Shown piece after piece: positions 23,723-33,393 of a stretch of 64,000 bases of DNA. The stretch is from Clostridia bacterium (GTDB taxonomy: Bacteria > Bacillota > Clostridia > Christensenellales > Aristaeellaceae). Positions within the stretch are counted from its first letter, which is position 1; every line of letters begins with the position of its first letter. The stretch lies in NCBI GenBank assembly GCA_017519405.1, contig JAFWSH010000027.1, forward strand, positions 62,001-126,000. Reading direction: 5' to 3'. The translations under genes were made by a program, and so were the position numbers. The notes below the pieces were generated by a model. The model had not been told where the DNA came from. It searched no databases and worked only from the letters and a program-made list of their open reading frames with translations.

Positions 23723-24904
23723 ATGCCCAGCCAGATCGAGCTCAAGTACGGATGCAACCCGAACCAGAAGCCTGCCCGGATCTTCGTGGAGGGGGCCGAG
23801 CTTCCCGTGACCGTTCTGAACGGCCGCCCCGGCTACATCAACTTCCTGGATGCCCTGAACGGCTGGCAGCTTGTGTGTGAGCTGAAGGCTGCCACGGGCC
23901 TCCCCGCTGCTGCCTCCTTCAAGCATGTCAGCCCCGCCGGCGCTGCCGTGGGCCTGCCGCTGGACGACACACTCCGGAAGATCTACTTCATCCCGGACGG
24001 TGTGGGGGAACTCTCCCCGCTGGCCTGTGCCTACGCCCGGGCCCGGGGCGCAGACCGCATGTCCTCCTTCGGCGACTGGATTTCCCTGAGCGATGTCTGC
24101 GACAAGGCCACCGCCCTGCTGATCAAACCCGAGGTCTCCGACGGCATCATCGCCCCCGGCTATACGGAGGAAGCCCTGGAAATCCTGAAGTCCAAGCGCA
24201 AGGGGAACTATAACATCGTCCAGATGGATCCGTCCTATGTGCCGGCCCCTGTGGAACGCAAGCAGGTGTTTGGCATCACCTTTGAGCAGGGCCGGAACGA
24301 CTGCCGGATCTCCGCGGATGACCTGAAGGAGATTGTCACCGCCAACAAGGAGCTGCCGGAGAGCGCCGTGCGGGATCTGCTGATTGCGCTGATCACCCTG
24401 AAATACACCCAGTCCAACTCCGTCTGCTACGTCAAGGGCGGCCAGGCCATCGGCATCGGCGCCGGCCAGCAGAGCCGCATCCACTGCACCCGCCTGGCTG
24501 GACAGAAGGCTGACAACTGGCTGCTCCGCCAGCATCCGCGCGTACTGGCGCTGCCCTTCCTGCCCACCATCGGCCGGCCGGACCGGGACAACACCGTGGA
24601 CGTGTTCATCTCCGACGAGCCTGACGAGGTGCTGGCGGAGGGCAAGTGGCAGCACTTCTTCACTGAGCGTCCCGAGCCTCTGACCCGGGAGGAGAAGCGG
24701 GCCTGGCTGGACCGTCAGGGCGGGGTTGCCCTGGGCAGCGACGCCTTCTTCCCCTTCGGCGACAACATCGAGCGGGCACACCGCTCCGGCGTACAGTATG
24801 TGGCTCAGCCCGGCGGCTCCATCCGGGACGACCAGGTCATCGAAACCTGTGACGCCTATGGCATGGTGATGTGCTTTACCCACCAGCGGCTGTTCCATCA
24901 TTGA
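23723..24904 (+). CDS. purH: Stand-alone AICAR formyltransferase (PurH C-terminal domain only)
   Basis: 393 residues. It transfers a formyl group from 10-formyl-THF to AICAR, the ninth step of purine synthesis. The active-site motif SFKHVSPAGAAVG (Lys-His pair) and YTQSNSVCYVKGGQAIGIGAGQQSR are the AICAR transformylase signatures. The N-terminal IMP cyclohydrolase (MGS-like) domain of about 200 residues found in bifunctional PurH is absent, so the final ring closure must be encoded elsewhere. ATG 23723 follows CAGGAGGACAC. First gene of the purine unit. Confidence 0.92.
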   Translation: MPSQIELKYGCNPNQKPARIFVEGAELPVTVLNGRPGYINFLDALNGWQLVCELKAATGLPAAASFKHVSPAGAAVGLPLDDTLRKIYFIPDGVGELSPLACAYARARGADRMSSFGDWISLSDVCDKATALLIKPEVSDGIIAPGYTEEALEILKSKRKGNYNIVQMDPSYVPAPVERKQVFGITFEQGRNDCRISADDLKEIVTANKELPESAVRDLLIALITLKYTQSNSVCYVKGGQAIGIGAGQQSRIHCTRLAGQKADNWLLRQHPRVLALPFLPTIGRPDRDNTVDVFISDEPDEVLAEGKWQHFFTERPEPLTREEKRAWLDRQGGVALGSDAFFPFGDNIERAHRSGVQYVAQPGGSIRDDQVIETCDAYGMVMCFTHQRLFHH

Positions 24905-24922
24905 TCCGGGGGAGGAAAGCGG

Positions 24923-26206
24923 ATGAAGATCCTGATTGTGGGCGGTGGCGGCAGAGAGCACGCCATTGCGGAGAAGATTGCCGAAAACCCTGCGGTGGAG
25001 AAGATCTGGGCGGCCCCCGGCAACGGCGGCATGGCCTCCTTCTGCGAGCTGGTCCCGCTGAAGGCCACGGATGTGGACGGCGTGGTCTGTTTTGCGAAGG
25101 AACACGCCGTGGACTATGTGGTGGTGGCGCAGGACGATCCCCTCTGCCTGGGCATGGTGGACGCCCTTGCACAGGTGGGGATCCCGGCCTTCGGACCGGA
25201 CAAAAAGGCGGCTGAAATTGAGGGCAGCAAGATCTTTGCCAAGAACCTGATGAAGAAGTACGGCATTCCCACTGCCCGCTTCGAGACCTTCGATTCATTT
25301 GAAGCTGCGCTGCAGTATGTCCGGACCGATGCCCCCTGCCCCCTGGTTGTGAAAGCGGACGGCCTCGCCTTGGGCAAGGGCGTGCTGATCTGCCAGACCC
25401 GGGATGAGGCGGAGGATGCCCTCCGGCAGATGATGCTGGACCGGAAGTTCGGCGCCTCCGGCAGCCGGGTGGTGATCGAGGAGTTCCTTACGGGCCCTGA
25501 GGTGTCCGTGCTGGCATTCACCGACGGCAAGACCATCGTGCCCATGGTCTCATCTATGGACCACAAGCGGGCTTTGGACGGGGATCAGGGCCTGAATACC
25601 GGCGGCATGGGCACCATCGCCCCCAACCCCTTCTACACCAAAGAGGTGGCGGAGCGTACCTACCGGGAGATCATGCTGCCCACTGTGGCCGCCATGAATG
25701 CCGAGGGGCGTCCCTTCAAAGGCTGCCTGTACTTTGGCCTGATGATCACCGAAGACGGGCCGAAGGTGATCGAGTACAACTGCCGTTTCGGCGACCCGGA
25801 GACCCAGGTGGTACTGCCGCTTCTGAAGAGCGATCTGCTTACCGTGATGCTGGCCACCACCCACGGCACGCTGGAAGAGACCGAAGTCTCTTTCTCCGAC
25901 GGCGCGGCCTGCTGTGTCGTACTGGCTTCCGGCGGGTATCCTGTGAAGTATGCTTCCGGCTATGAGATCAGCGGACTCGACGAGGCGTCCGCCCGGGCTC
26001 ATCTCTACCATGCCGGCACAAAGGTGAATGAGGCCGGGAAAATCGTCACCTCAGGCGGCCGGGTGCTTGGGGTAACCTGTACGGCGCCGACGCTGGCGGA
26101 AGCCATCCGGAAGGCCTATGCGGCCGCAGACCTGGTTTCCTTTACAGATCGGCAGATGCGCCGGGATATCGGCCAGCGGGCCCTGAAGGCGGAGGGAAAG
26201 GCATGA
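24923..26206 (+). CDS. purD: Phosphoribosylamine-glycine ligase (GAR synthetase)
   Basis: 427 residues, full length ATP-grasp enzyme making glycinamide ribonucleotide from phosphoribosylamine, glycine and ATP. Motifs: MKILIVGGGGREHAI, VVVAQDDPLCLGMVD, PLVVKADGLALGKGV, the product-site MDHKRALDGDQGLNTGGMGT and EYNCRFGDPETQVVLP. GGGGGAGGAAAG precedes the ATG. Its stop overlaps the purL start by 4 bases (ATGA). Confidence 0.97.
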   Translation: MKILIVGGGGREHAIAEKIAENPAVEKIWAAPGNGGMASFCELVPLKATDVDGVVCFAKEHAVDYVVVAQDDPLCLGMVDALAQVGIPAFGPDKKAAEIEGSKIFAKNLMKKYGIPTARFETFDSFEAALQYVRTDAPCPLVVKADGLALGKGVLICQTRDEAEDALRQMMLDRKFGASGSRVVIEEFLTGPEVSVLAFTDGKTIVPMVSSMDHKRALDGDQGLNTGGMGTIAPNPFYTKEVAERTYREIMLPTVAAMNAEGRPFKGCLYFGLMITEDGPKVIEYNCRFGDPETQVVLPLLKSDLLTVMLATTHGTLEETEVSFSDGAACCVVLASGGYPVKYASGYEISGLDEASARAHLYHAGTKVNEAGKIVTSGGRVLGVTCTAPTLAEAIRKAYAAADLVSFTDRQMRRDIGQRALKAEGKA

Positions 26207-29200
26207 GCGTCTATCGCGTCTATGTGGAGAAAAAACCGGAGTATGCGGTGGAAGCAAAGCAGCTGCTGCACGAGATCAGGCATATCCTGCTGATCAAATC
26301 CGTCACCGGGCTGCGCATCCTCAACCGCTACGATACCGAGGGCATTGACCCGGCGTTGTATGCCCACTGCCTCCCGGTGGTATATTCGGAACCCCAGCTG
26401 GACATGACCTGGACGGAGCTTCCTGTCCACAAGGGCATTGTGTTTGCAGTGGAGTATCTGCCCGGACAGTTTGACCAGCGGGCGGCCTCCTGCGAGGAGT
26501 GCATCCAGCTGGTGGGTCAGACCGCGCGCCCCACGGTTCGCACCGCCAAGGTCTATCTGCTGGAAGGGACGCCCGATGCGGCAGAGATCGAGCGGATCAA
26601 GCGCCACGTCATCAACCCGGTGGAGGCCCGGGAGGCCAGTCTGGATACCCGGGAGACGCTGCAGGAGAAGTACGATACGCCCGATACCGTCGAGACTCTC
26701 CACGGGTTTGTGGACATGCCGGCTGATGAAGCTGCGGCTTTTGTCGCCAAATACGGCCTGGCCATGGATGCGGATGACCTGCGCTTCTGTCAGGCGTATT
26801 TCCGCTCGGAACAGCGGGATCCCACCATCACGGAAATCCGGATGATCGATACCTACTGGTCGGACCACTGCCGTCATACCACCTTCCTGACTACCATCGA
26901 CAAAACGGAAATCCTCAAGCCCGCCGTGGAAGCTGCATTCGCCCGCTATCTGGCAGCCCGTGAGGAGGTATACGGCGAGCGCGCCAAGTCCCGCCCCGTT
27001 AACCTGATGGACATGGCCACCATCGGCGCGAAGCTCCTGCGCAAGCGCGGGCTCACCCCCAACATCGACGTCAGCGAGGAGATCAATGCCTGCTCCATCC
27101 GCATCCAGGTGGATGTGAACGGGAAGGAAGAGCCCTGGCTGCTGATGTTCAAGAACGAGACCCACAATCACCCCACCGAGATTGAGCCCTTCGGCGGAGC
27201 AGCCACCTGCATCGGCGGCGCCATCCGGGACCCGCTGTCCGGACGCACCTATGTCTACCAGGCCATGCGGGTCACCGGTGCGGCGGATCCCCTGGTGCCT
27301 GTGGCAGATACCCTGCCGGGGAAACTGCCTCAGCGCAAGCTGGTGACCACTGCTGCGGCGGGCTACTCCTCCTATGGCAACCAGATCGGCCTGGCCACCG
27401 GCCTGGTGGACGAGCAGTACCATCCGGGCTATGCGGCCAAGCGGCTGGAGATCGGCGCCGTGCTGGGCGCTGCGCCACTGGCTAACATCCGCCGGGAGCG
27501 CCCTGCCCCCGGCGATGTGATCGTGCTGCTGGGAGGACGCACGGGCCGGGACGGCATCGGCGGCGCCACCGGCTCCTCCAAGAGCCACAAGCGCTCCTCC
27601 ATCGAGACCTGCGGCGCCGAGGTGCAGAAGGGCAACGCTCCCACCGAGCGGAAGCTGCAGCGTCTGTTCCGCGACGGGGCTGTCACCCGGCTGATCAAGC
27701 GCTGCAATGACTTCGGTGCCGGCGGTGTCAGCGTGGCCATCGGTGAGCTGGCGGACGGCCTGATGATCAACCTCAACGCGGTGCCCAAGAAGTATGAGGG
27801 CCTGGACGGCACAGAGCTGGCCATCTCCGAGAGCCAGGAGCGCATGGCCGTGGTGCTGGCGCCCGAGGACGTCCAGGCGTTCATGGCGGCAGCCAACCGG
27901 GAAAACCTGGAGGCCACGGTGGTGGCCGAAGTTACTGAAGAACCCCGGCTGAGAATGCAGTGGAACGGCAAGGTCATCGTGGATGTGAGCCGTGAATTCC
28001 TGAACAGCAACGGCGCGGAAAAGCACACCACCGTTTCTATTCCCGACGACGGCATCCGCCCCGTCACGTTTGACGGCGCCACGGTAACCGAGAAGCTGGT
28101 CAGCATGCTGGGCCATCTGAATATCTGCGCGAAGGACGGGCTTTCGGAGCGCTTTGACTCCACCATCGGCGCAGGGACGGTGCTGATGCCCTTTGGCGGC
28201 CGGAGGATGCTGACCCCCATCCAGACCATGGTGGCCAAGATCCCGGTCACGGAAGGAGAGACCGACACTGTCTCCGGCATGGCTTACGGGTTCCATCCGG
28301 AACTGGAGGACCAGAGCCCCTATGAGGGGAGCTACCTGGCTGTGGTGGAGAGCGTGGCCAAGCTGGCCGCCGCAGGCTTCGACCACAGGGATGCCTACCT
28401 GACCTTCCAGGAGTATTTCGAGCGGATGATGGACCAGCCCGAACGCTGGGGCAAGCCTGCCGCCGCACTGTTGGGAGCGCTGGATGCCCAGCTGAACCTG
28501 GAGATTGCCTCCATCGGCGGCAAGGACTCCATGTCCGGTACCTTCGAACAGATGGACGTGCCGCCCACCCTGTGCTCCTTTGCTGTGGCCCCCGGCAAGG
28601 CAGGGCTTGTGATCTCGCCGGAGTTCAAGGAAGCCGGCCATCAGATTCGTCTCGTATCCTGCGATCCCTTTGACGCACAGGCGATTCGCGAACAGTTTGA
28701 CGCAGTACACGCGGCCATTGGCGCCGGAGAGATCTGTGCCGCCTGGGCGCTGGGGCTTGGCGGTGTGGCGGAGGGCCTGTTCAAGATGGGCATCGGCAAC
28801 GCCATCGGCACCCGCATCGACGAGGACTGGGACGGGGATCTCTTTGCCCAGCAGCCGGGCGCCATCCTGATGGAGTGCGATGACCGTTGTGCCCTGGGTA
28901 CGAAGATCGGCGACACCATCCCCGAGTGGGTGCTGGAGTACGAGGGGGACCGGATCGACCTCTCTGCCGTGCAGGATGTATATGAGAAAAAGCTGGAGAA
29001 GGTCTTCCCGTGGCACGGACACAGCGGCGAGACTACGGAGGCATTCACCTTCCAGGCCGAAACCCAGGCTGCTTCCACGCTTCATATCGCCCGGCCGCGG
29101 GTATTCATTCCTGTCTTCCCGGGTACAAACTGTGAGTACGACACAGCCCGGGCCGTGGAACGTGCCGGCGGCATTCCCCAGGTGATGGTGATCAACAACC

Positions 29201-29889
29201 TGAGCCCGGAGGCCATCCGGGAAAGCATCCGCGCCGCTTCCGGGACAGTCAGAAACGCCCAGGCCATTGTGCTGCCCGGCGGCTTCTCCGGCGGCGATGA
29301 ACCGGACGGTTCGGCCAAATTCATCACGGCATTCTTCCGGAACGCAGAGATGATGGACGCGGTCAGAGATCTGCTGGAGCACAGGGAAGGCCTGATGCTG
29401 GGCATCTGTAACGGTTTCCAGGCGCTGATCAAGCTGGGGCTTGTGCCTTTCGGTCGGATTGTGGATACTGACGATCACTGCCCCACGCTGACCTATAACG
29501 AGATCGGCCGGCACCAGTCCATGGCGGTGCGCACACGGATTGCGTCCAATCTATCCCCGTGGCTGAGCAAGTGTGAGCCCGGCGAGGTGCACACCATCGT
29601 AATCAGCCATGGCGAAGGCCGCTTTGTGGGTCCTGAGGCCCTGATCCGCCAGCTGGCAGCCAAGGGGCAGATCGCCACCCAGTATGTGGACGAGGATGGC
29701 CGCCCCTCCATGGATCTGCGCAGCAACCCCAACGGCAGCATGTTTGCCATCGAGGGGATCACCAGCCCGGACGGGCGGATTCTCGGCAAAATGGGCCACA
29801 CGGAGCGCAGTGGAAAATGGCTCTACCGGAACATCCCCGGGAACAAATACCAGCCGCTGTTTGAGGGCGGCATGGCCTACTTCGCTTAA
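26203..29889 (+). CDS. purL: Phosphoribosylformylglycinamidine synthase, single-chain PurL-PurQ
   Basis: 1228 residues. A large one-chain FGAM synthase: N-terminal PurS-like part, linker and two AIR-synthase-type ATP domains (FKNETHNHPTEIEPFGGAATCIGG and ISESQERMAVVL), then a class I glutamine amidotransferase at about 970-1228 with the nucleophile Cys1069 in LGICNGFQAL and the late VISHGEGRF. It converts FGAR to FGAM with glutamine and ATP. The arrangement matches the clostridial FGAM-synthase type rather than separate PurS/Q/L of Bacillus. Start overlaps purD by 4 bases. Confidence 0.97.
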   Translation: MSVYRVYVEKKPEYAVEAKQLLHEIRHILLIKSVTGLRILNRYDTEGIDPALYAHCLPVVYSEPQLDMTWTELPVHKGIVFAVEYLPGQFDQRAASCEECIQLVGQTARPTVRTAKVYLLEGTPDAAEIERIKRHVINPVEAREASLDTRETLQEKYDTPDTVETLHGFVDMPADEAAAFVAKYGLAMDADDLRFCQAYFRSEQRDPTITEIRMIDTYWSDHCRHTTFLTTIDKTEILKPAVEAAFARYLAAREEVYGERAKSRPVNLMDMATIGAKLLRKRGLTPNIDVSEEINACSIRIQVDVNGKEEPWLLMFKNETHNHPTEIEPFGGAATCIGGAIRDPLSGRTYVYQAMRVTGAADPLVPVADTLPGKLPQRKLVTTAAAGYSSYGNQIGLATGLVDEQYHPGYAAKRLEIGAVLGAAPLANIRRERPAPGDVIVLLGGRTGRDGIGGATGSSKSHKRSSIETCGAEVQKGNAPTERKLQRLFRDGAVTRLIKRCNDFGAGGVSVAIGELADGLMINLNAVPKKYEGLDGTELAISESQERMAVVLAPEDVQAFMAAANRENLEATVVAEVTEEPRLRMQWNGKVIVDVSREFLNSNGAEKHTTVSIPDDGIRPVTFDGATVTEKLVSMLGHLNICAKDGLSERFDSTIGAGTVLMPFGGRRMLTPIQTMVAKIPVTEGETDTVSGMAYGFHPELEDQSPYEGSYLAVVESVAKLAAAGFDHRDAYLTFQEYFERMMDQPERWGKPAAALLGALDAQLNLEIASIGGKDSMSGTFEQMDVPPTLCSFAVAPGKAGLVISPEFKEAGHQIRLVSCDPFDAQAIREQFDAVHAAIGAGEICAAWALGLGGVAEGLFKMGIGNAIGTRIDEDWDGDLFAQQPGAILMECDDRCALGTKIGDTIPEWVLEYEGDRIDLSAVQDVYEKKLEKVFPWHGHSGETTEAFTFQAETQAASTLHIARPRVFIPVFPGTNCEYDTARAVERAGGIPQVMVINNLSPEAIRESIRAASGTVRNAQAIVLPGGFSGGDEPDGSAKFITAFFRNAEMMDAVRDLLEHREGLMLGICNGFQALIKLGLVPFGRIVDTDDHCPTLTYNEIGRHQSMAVRTRIASNLSPWLSKCEPGEVHTIVISHGEGRFVGPEALIRQLAAKGQIATQYVDEDGRPSMDLRSNPNGSMFAIEGITSPDGRILGKMGHTERSGKWLYRNIPGNKYQPLFEGGMAYFA

Positions 29890-29904
29890 ACAGGAGGATC
29901 GGGC

Positions 29905-31338
29905 ATGGCACACGACCGGTATATCAGCCCCTTTTCCACCCGCTACGCATCGGATGAGATGCAGTTTATCTTCTCCGAGGACCACAAATTCCGCACCTGG
30001 CGCCGGCTGTGGATTGCCTTGGCCAAGGCGGAACGGCATCAGGGTCTGGACATCTCCGAGGAACAGATCGCGGAGCTGGAGGCCCATGCGGAAGACATCA
30101 ACTATGATGACGCCCGGCGTCGTGAGCGGGAGGTCCGCCACGATGTCATGAGCCATGTCTACGCCTACGGGCTTCAGTGCCCCAAGGCGGCCGGCATCAT
30201 CCACCTGGGAGCCACCTCCTGCTACGTGGGTGACAATACGGACCTGATCATCATGCGGGAGGCCCTGCGGATCGTCCGGCGGAAACTGCTGAACGTGATG
30301 GCGCACCTGGCGGATTTCGCCGAGAAATACGCCTCCCTGCCCTGCCTGGCCTACACCCATCTCCAGCCGGCACAGCTGACCACAGTGGGGAAGCGGGCGA
30401 CGCTGTGGCTCAACGAGCTGTGGATGGACGAGCAGGAGCTGGAGCACCGGATCGGCGCCATGGCCTTCCTGGGCTCCAAGGGCACCACCGGCACCCAGGC
30501 GAGCTTTATGGAGCTCTTTGCCGGGGATGAGGAGAAAATTCTGGCGGTGGAGCGGGAGATCGCGGAAACCTTCCAGTTTGACCGGGTCATCCCGGTCTCC
30601 GGACAGACCTACTCCCGCAAGGTGGATTACCAGGTGGCCTCGGTGCTCTCCGGCATTGCCCAGACGGCGTCGAAGTTCGCCTACGACATGCGGCTGCTGG
30701 CCTCCTTCAAGGAGATGGAGGAGCCCTTCGAGAAACACCAGATCGGCTCCTCCGCCATGCCCTACAAGCGCAACCCCATGCGCTGCGAGCGGATCGATGC
30801 GCTGGCCCGCTATGTGATGGTGGACGCCCTGAACCCGGCTCTCACCGCCTCCAGCCAGTTCTTTGAAAGAACCCTGGACGACAGTGCCAACAAGCGCATT
30901 GCCATGGCGGAGGCCTTCCTGGGGGTGGACGCCATCCTGAACATCATGATGAATGTCTGCGACGGGCTGGTGGTCTACGAGAAGGCCATCCGCCAGCGGG
31001 TGATGAACGAGCTGCCCTTCATGGCCACCGAAAACATCATGATGGACGCGGTGAAGAAGGGCGGAAACCGTCAGGAGCTGCATGAGCGGCTGCGGGTGCA
31101 TACCCAGGCGGCGGCAGCGGTGGTGAAGGCGGAGGGCAAGCCCAACGACCTGATCGAGCGGGTACTGGCGGATCCGGCCTTCCCGGTGAGCCGTGAGGAG
31201 ATCGAGGAGAACCTGAGGCCGGAGGCCTTTATCGGACGCAGCGCCCTGCAGGTGAAGGCCTTCCTGGCGGAGGTCATCCGGCCGCTGCTGGACGCAAACC
31301 GGGATGTGCTGGGTGAGAGACAGGAACTGAATGTGTGA
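29905..31338 (+). CDS. purB: Adenylosuccinate lyase
   Basis: 477 residues. PurB splits fumarate from SAICAR and from adenylosuccinate. Family signatures: HDVMSHVYAYG, the substrate loop GATSCYVGDNTD, TYLQPAQ-like AYTHLQPAQLTTVGKRA and the fumarase-superfamily motif GSSAMPYKRNPMRCERI. Length matches the eukaryote-like/clostridial subtype. CAGGAGG precedes the start. Last gene of the purine unit; a terminator follows 8 bases after the stop. Confidence 0.97.
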   Translation: MAHDRYISPFSTRYASDEMQFIFSEDHKFRTWRRLWIALAKAERHQGLDISEEQIAELEAHAEDINYDDARRREREVRHDVMSHVYAYGLQCPKAAGIIHLGATSCYVGDNTDLIIMREALRIVRRKLLNVMAHLADFAEKYASLPCLAYTHLQPAQLTTVGKRATLWLNELWMDEQELEHRIGAMAFLGSKGTTGTQASFMELFAGDEEKILAVEREIAETFQFDRVIPVSGQTYSRKVDYQVASVLSGIAQTASKFAYDMRLLASFKEMEEPFEKHQIGSSAMPYKRNPMRCERIDALARYVMVDALNPALTASSQFFERTLDDSANKRIAMAEAFLGVDAILNIMMNVCDGLVVYEKAIRQRVMNELPFMATENIMMDAVKKGGNRQELHERLRVHTQAAAAVVKAEGKPNDLIERVLADPAFPVSREEIEENLRPEAFIGRSALQVKAFLAEVIRPLLDANRDVLGERQELNV

Positions 31339-31345
31339 CCGTGCG

Positions 31346-31380
31346 GCAGAGAGCGCGACAGATCACGGCTCTCTGCTTTT
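31346..31380 (+). terminator. Rho-independent terminator after purB
   Basis: Nine-base stem GCAGAGAGC / GCTCTCTGC, 13-base loop and TTTT. Confidence 0.85.
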
Positions 31381-31405
31381 CCATGAGAGCGGGAGGAGAG
31401 AATCC

Positions 31406-32158
31406 ATGACAGATACCGCTGTCCGTCCGGATGAGACGCTGGAGACACTGCAGCTGGGCGGCCTGATGGTGCTGCAGAAAAGACATGGCTTTCGCTTCGG
31501 CATGGATGCCGTTCTGCTGTCCGATTTCGCGGACATCTCGCCGGACATGGTCTACGGGGACTTCGGTACAGGCACGGGCATTCTTCCCCTGCTCCTCCAC
31601 GGGCGCGGCAAGGGAAGGCACGGGTTGGGACTGGAGATCCAGCCGGAATACGCGGACATGGCCCGCAGAACCATGCAGCTCAACGGCCTGACGGAGAAGA
31701 TTGAAATTCTTGAGGCGGATGTGCGCACCGCCTGGGAGATCCTGGGGGAGCGGAGCCTGGACGCCGTCGTGTGCAACCCGCCCTATGGCACGGCGGGGAG
31801 AACCATGCTTTGTGCAGACACCGGAGTCAGTACTGCCCGGCACCAGGACGCGGACGGGCTTGTCCCCTGGTTCCGCAGTGCCCACCGGGTGCTCCGGGGC
31901 AAGGGCCGCTTCTGGATGATCTATCCGGCGGCAAAAATGCTGGAGGCCATGGATCAGCTGAACGAGGCGCACCTGACCCCGAAGCGCTTTCGGCTGGTGT
32001 ATCCGGACGAGTCCCGGCCGGCCAGCCTTGCGCTGATTGAGGCCATGAAAGATGGCCGTCCTTTCCTGGAGCCCTGTCCGCCGCTCATCGTTAATCGTCC
32101 GGACGGCAGCTATACCGCCGAGATGCGCCGGATCTACCACATGGAGGATGAACCATGA
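31406..32158 (+). CDS. tRNA1(Val) A37 N6-methyltransferase-like protein
   Basis: 250 residues, class I SAM methylase. YGDFGTGTGILPLLLHGRG is the SAM loop and VCNPPYG the NPPY motif of adenine-N6 methylases; the N-terminal LGGLMVLQKRHGFRFGMDAVLLSDF is typical of TrmN6/YabB proteins, which modify A37 of a tRNA. ATG 31406 follows GGGAGGAGAG. The stop overlaps the next gene by 4 bases. Close relatives of this family act on other RNAs, so the exact target is uncertain. Confidence 0.88.
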   Translation: MTDTAVRPDETLETLQLGGLMVLQKRHGFRFGMDAVLLSDFADISPDMVYGDFGTGTGILPLLLHGRGKGRHGLGLEIQPEYADMARRTMQLNGLTEKIEILEADVRTAWEILGERSLDAVVCNPPYGTAGRTMLCADTGVSTARHQDADGLVPWFRSAHRVLRGKGRFWMIYPAAKMLEAMDQLNEAHLTPKRFRLVYPDESRPASLALIEAMKDGRPFLEPCPPLIVNRPDGSYTAEMRRIYHMEDEP

Positions 32159-33393
32159 AGCAAACTGCATCCGTGGCCATCATCGGCGGCGGTCCTGCCG
32201 GTCTGGCCTGCGCCATCACCGCAGCGGAATGCGGCGACTCCGTGGTGCTGCTGGAGCGGATGGACCGCACGGCCAGAAAACTGGCCGCCACCGGGAATGG
32301 CCGCTGCAATCTGATGAACACCAGGCCGGCGACCTACCCAGGGGGAGATGACATGGCCCGGGCTGTGCTGGCCCGATGCGGCGTTTTGGAGCAGCGCAGG
32401 TTCTGGCAGGATCACGGGCTGATCCTTCGCGAAGAGTCGGAGGGCCGTGTTTATCCGGCGACCCTCCAGTCCTCCAGCGTGGTGGATCTGCTTCGATATC
32501 ATTGTGAACGGCTCGGCGTACAGATGCTCACGGGAACAACCGTTGCCGGACTCCGCCAAAGGGATGGGATATGGCAGATTCAAACAGAGGAGGGCATCCT
32601 ATTCTGCCGCCGCGCCGTGGTGGCAGGAGGCGGCAAGGCACAGCCCAAGCTGGGCAGCAACGGATCCTGCTACGCACTTCTCACGGCGCAGGGCCACACA
32701 TTGAAACCCTGCCGTCCCTCCCTGACCCAGCTGGAGACGGATGCCGCACCCATCCGGGGCTTGTCGGGCATTCGGGTGAAAGCCACCGTTACGCTGCTTC
32801 GGGAAGCCGCAGTCCGTGCCGCATCGGAAGGAGAGCTTCTGTTTACGGATTACGGTGTCAGCGGCATCTGCGTGATGGAACTGTCCCGGGATGCACAGCC
32901 GGGGGATGTCCTGTCTGTCAACCTGGCCGGGCCCATGGGGTTGGGCAGCCCCCCTGCGCTGTACCAGGATCTTGTCCGGCGGCGCAGCCTGTGGCAGAGG
33001 GAGGAAACGGAAAAGATCCTCAGCGGCGTTGTGCTGCCGAGACTCGCTCTGCGTCTCTACGATGCGGCGAATATCCGCTGGCAGCATCATACCGCCGGAG
33101 AAATCACCGATCAGCAGCTTCTGTCCCTGGCGGATGTGTGCTTTGATTTTCGGATCCCTGTGACGGGGAAGCGCGGTTTTGAAAACGCCCAGGTGACAGC
33201 CGGCGGCATTGATTCCCGGGAGTTTGACCCGGACACCCTGCAGTCCCGTCTCGTGCCCGGCCTGTATGCCGCCGGGGAGATCCTGGATGTGGACGGACCC
33301 TGCGGTGGTTACAACCTGATGTTTGCCTTCGCCAGCGGTATCCTGGCGGGGCTTGACGGGCGAAAAAGCCCATACAGGAGGGAACTGACATGA
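32155..33393 (+). CDS. BaiN/HI0933-like FAD-dependent oxidoreductase
   Basis: 412 residues. The N-terminal FAD-binding Rossmann motif is AIIGGGPAGLACAITAAECG, followed by RMDRTARKLAATGNGRCNLMN, the family hallmark, and a C-terminal FAD contact GLYAAGEILDVDGPCGGYNLMFAFASG. Most members have no known substrate; BaiN was linked to bile acid dehydroxylation and its relatives to quinone or fatty-acid chemistry, so no reaction is assigned. Overlaps the methylase before it and tex after it by 4 bases each, so the three are translationally coupled. Confidence 0.9.
   Translation: MKQTASVAIIGGGPAGLACAITAAECGDSVVLLERMDRTARKLAATGNGRCNLMNTRPATYPGGDDMARAVLARCGVLEQRRFWQDHGLILREESEGRVYPATLQSSSVVDLLRYHCERLGVQMLTGTTVAGLRQRDGIWQIQTEEGILFCRRAVVAGGGKAQPKLGSNGSCYALLTAQGHTLKPCRPSLTQLETDAAPIRGLSGIRVKATVTLLREAAVRAASEGELLFTDYGVSGICVMELSRDAQPGDVLSVNLAGPMGLGSPPALYQDLVRRRSLWQREETEKILSGVVLPRLALRLYDAANIRWQHHTAGEITDQQLLSLADVCFDFRIPVTGKRGFENAQVTAGGIDSREFDPDTLQSRLVPGLYAAGEILDVDGPCGGYNLMFAFASGILAGLDGRKSPYRRELT

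Noticed and set aside
26116-29514. A very long open frame antisense to purL, and similar antisense frames at 9830-11248, 23597-25105 and 52679-55174.
   Set aside because: They are mirror frames of strongly supported genes in GC-rich DNA, show no domain of their own and carry His/Gly/Ala-rich low-information sequence.
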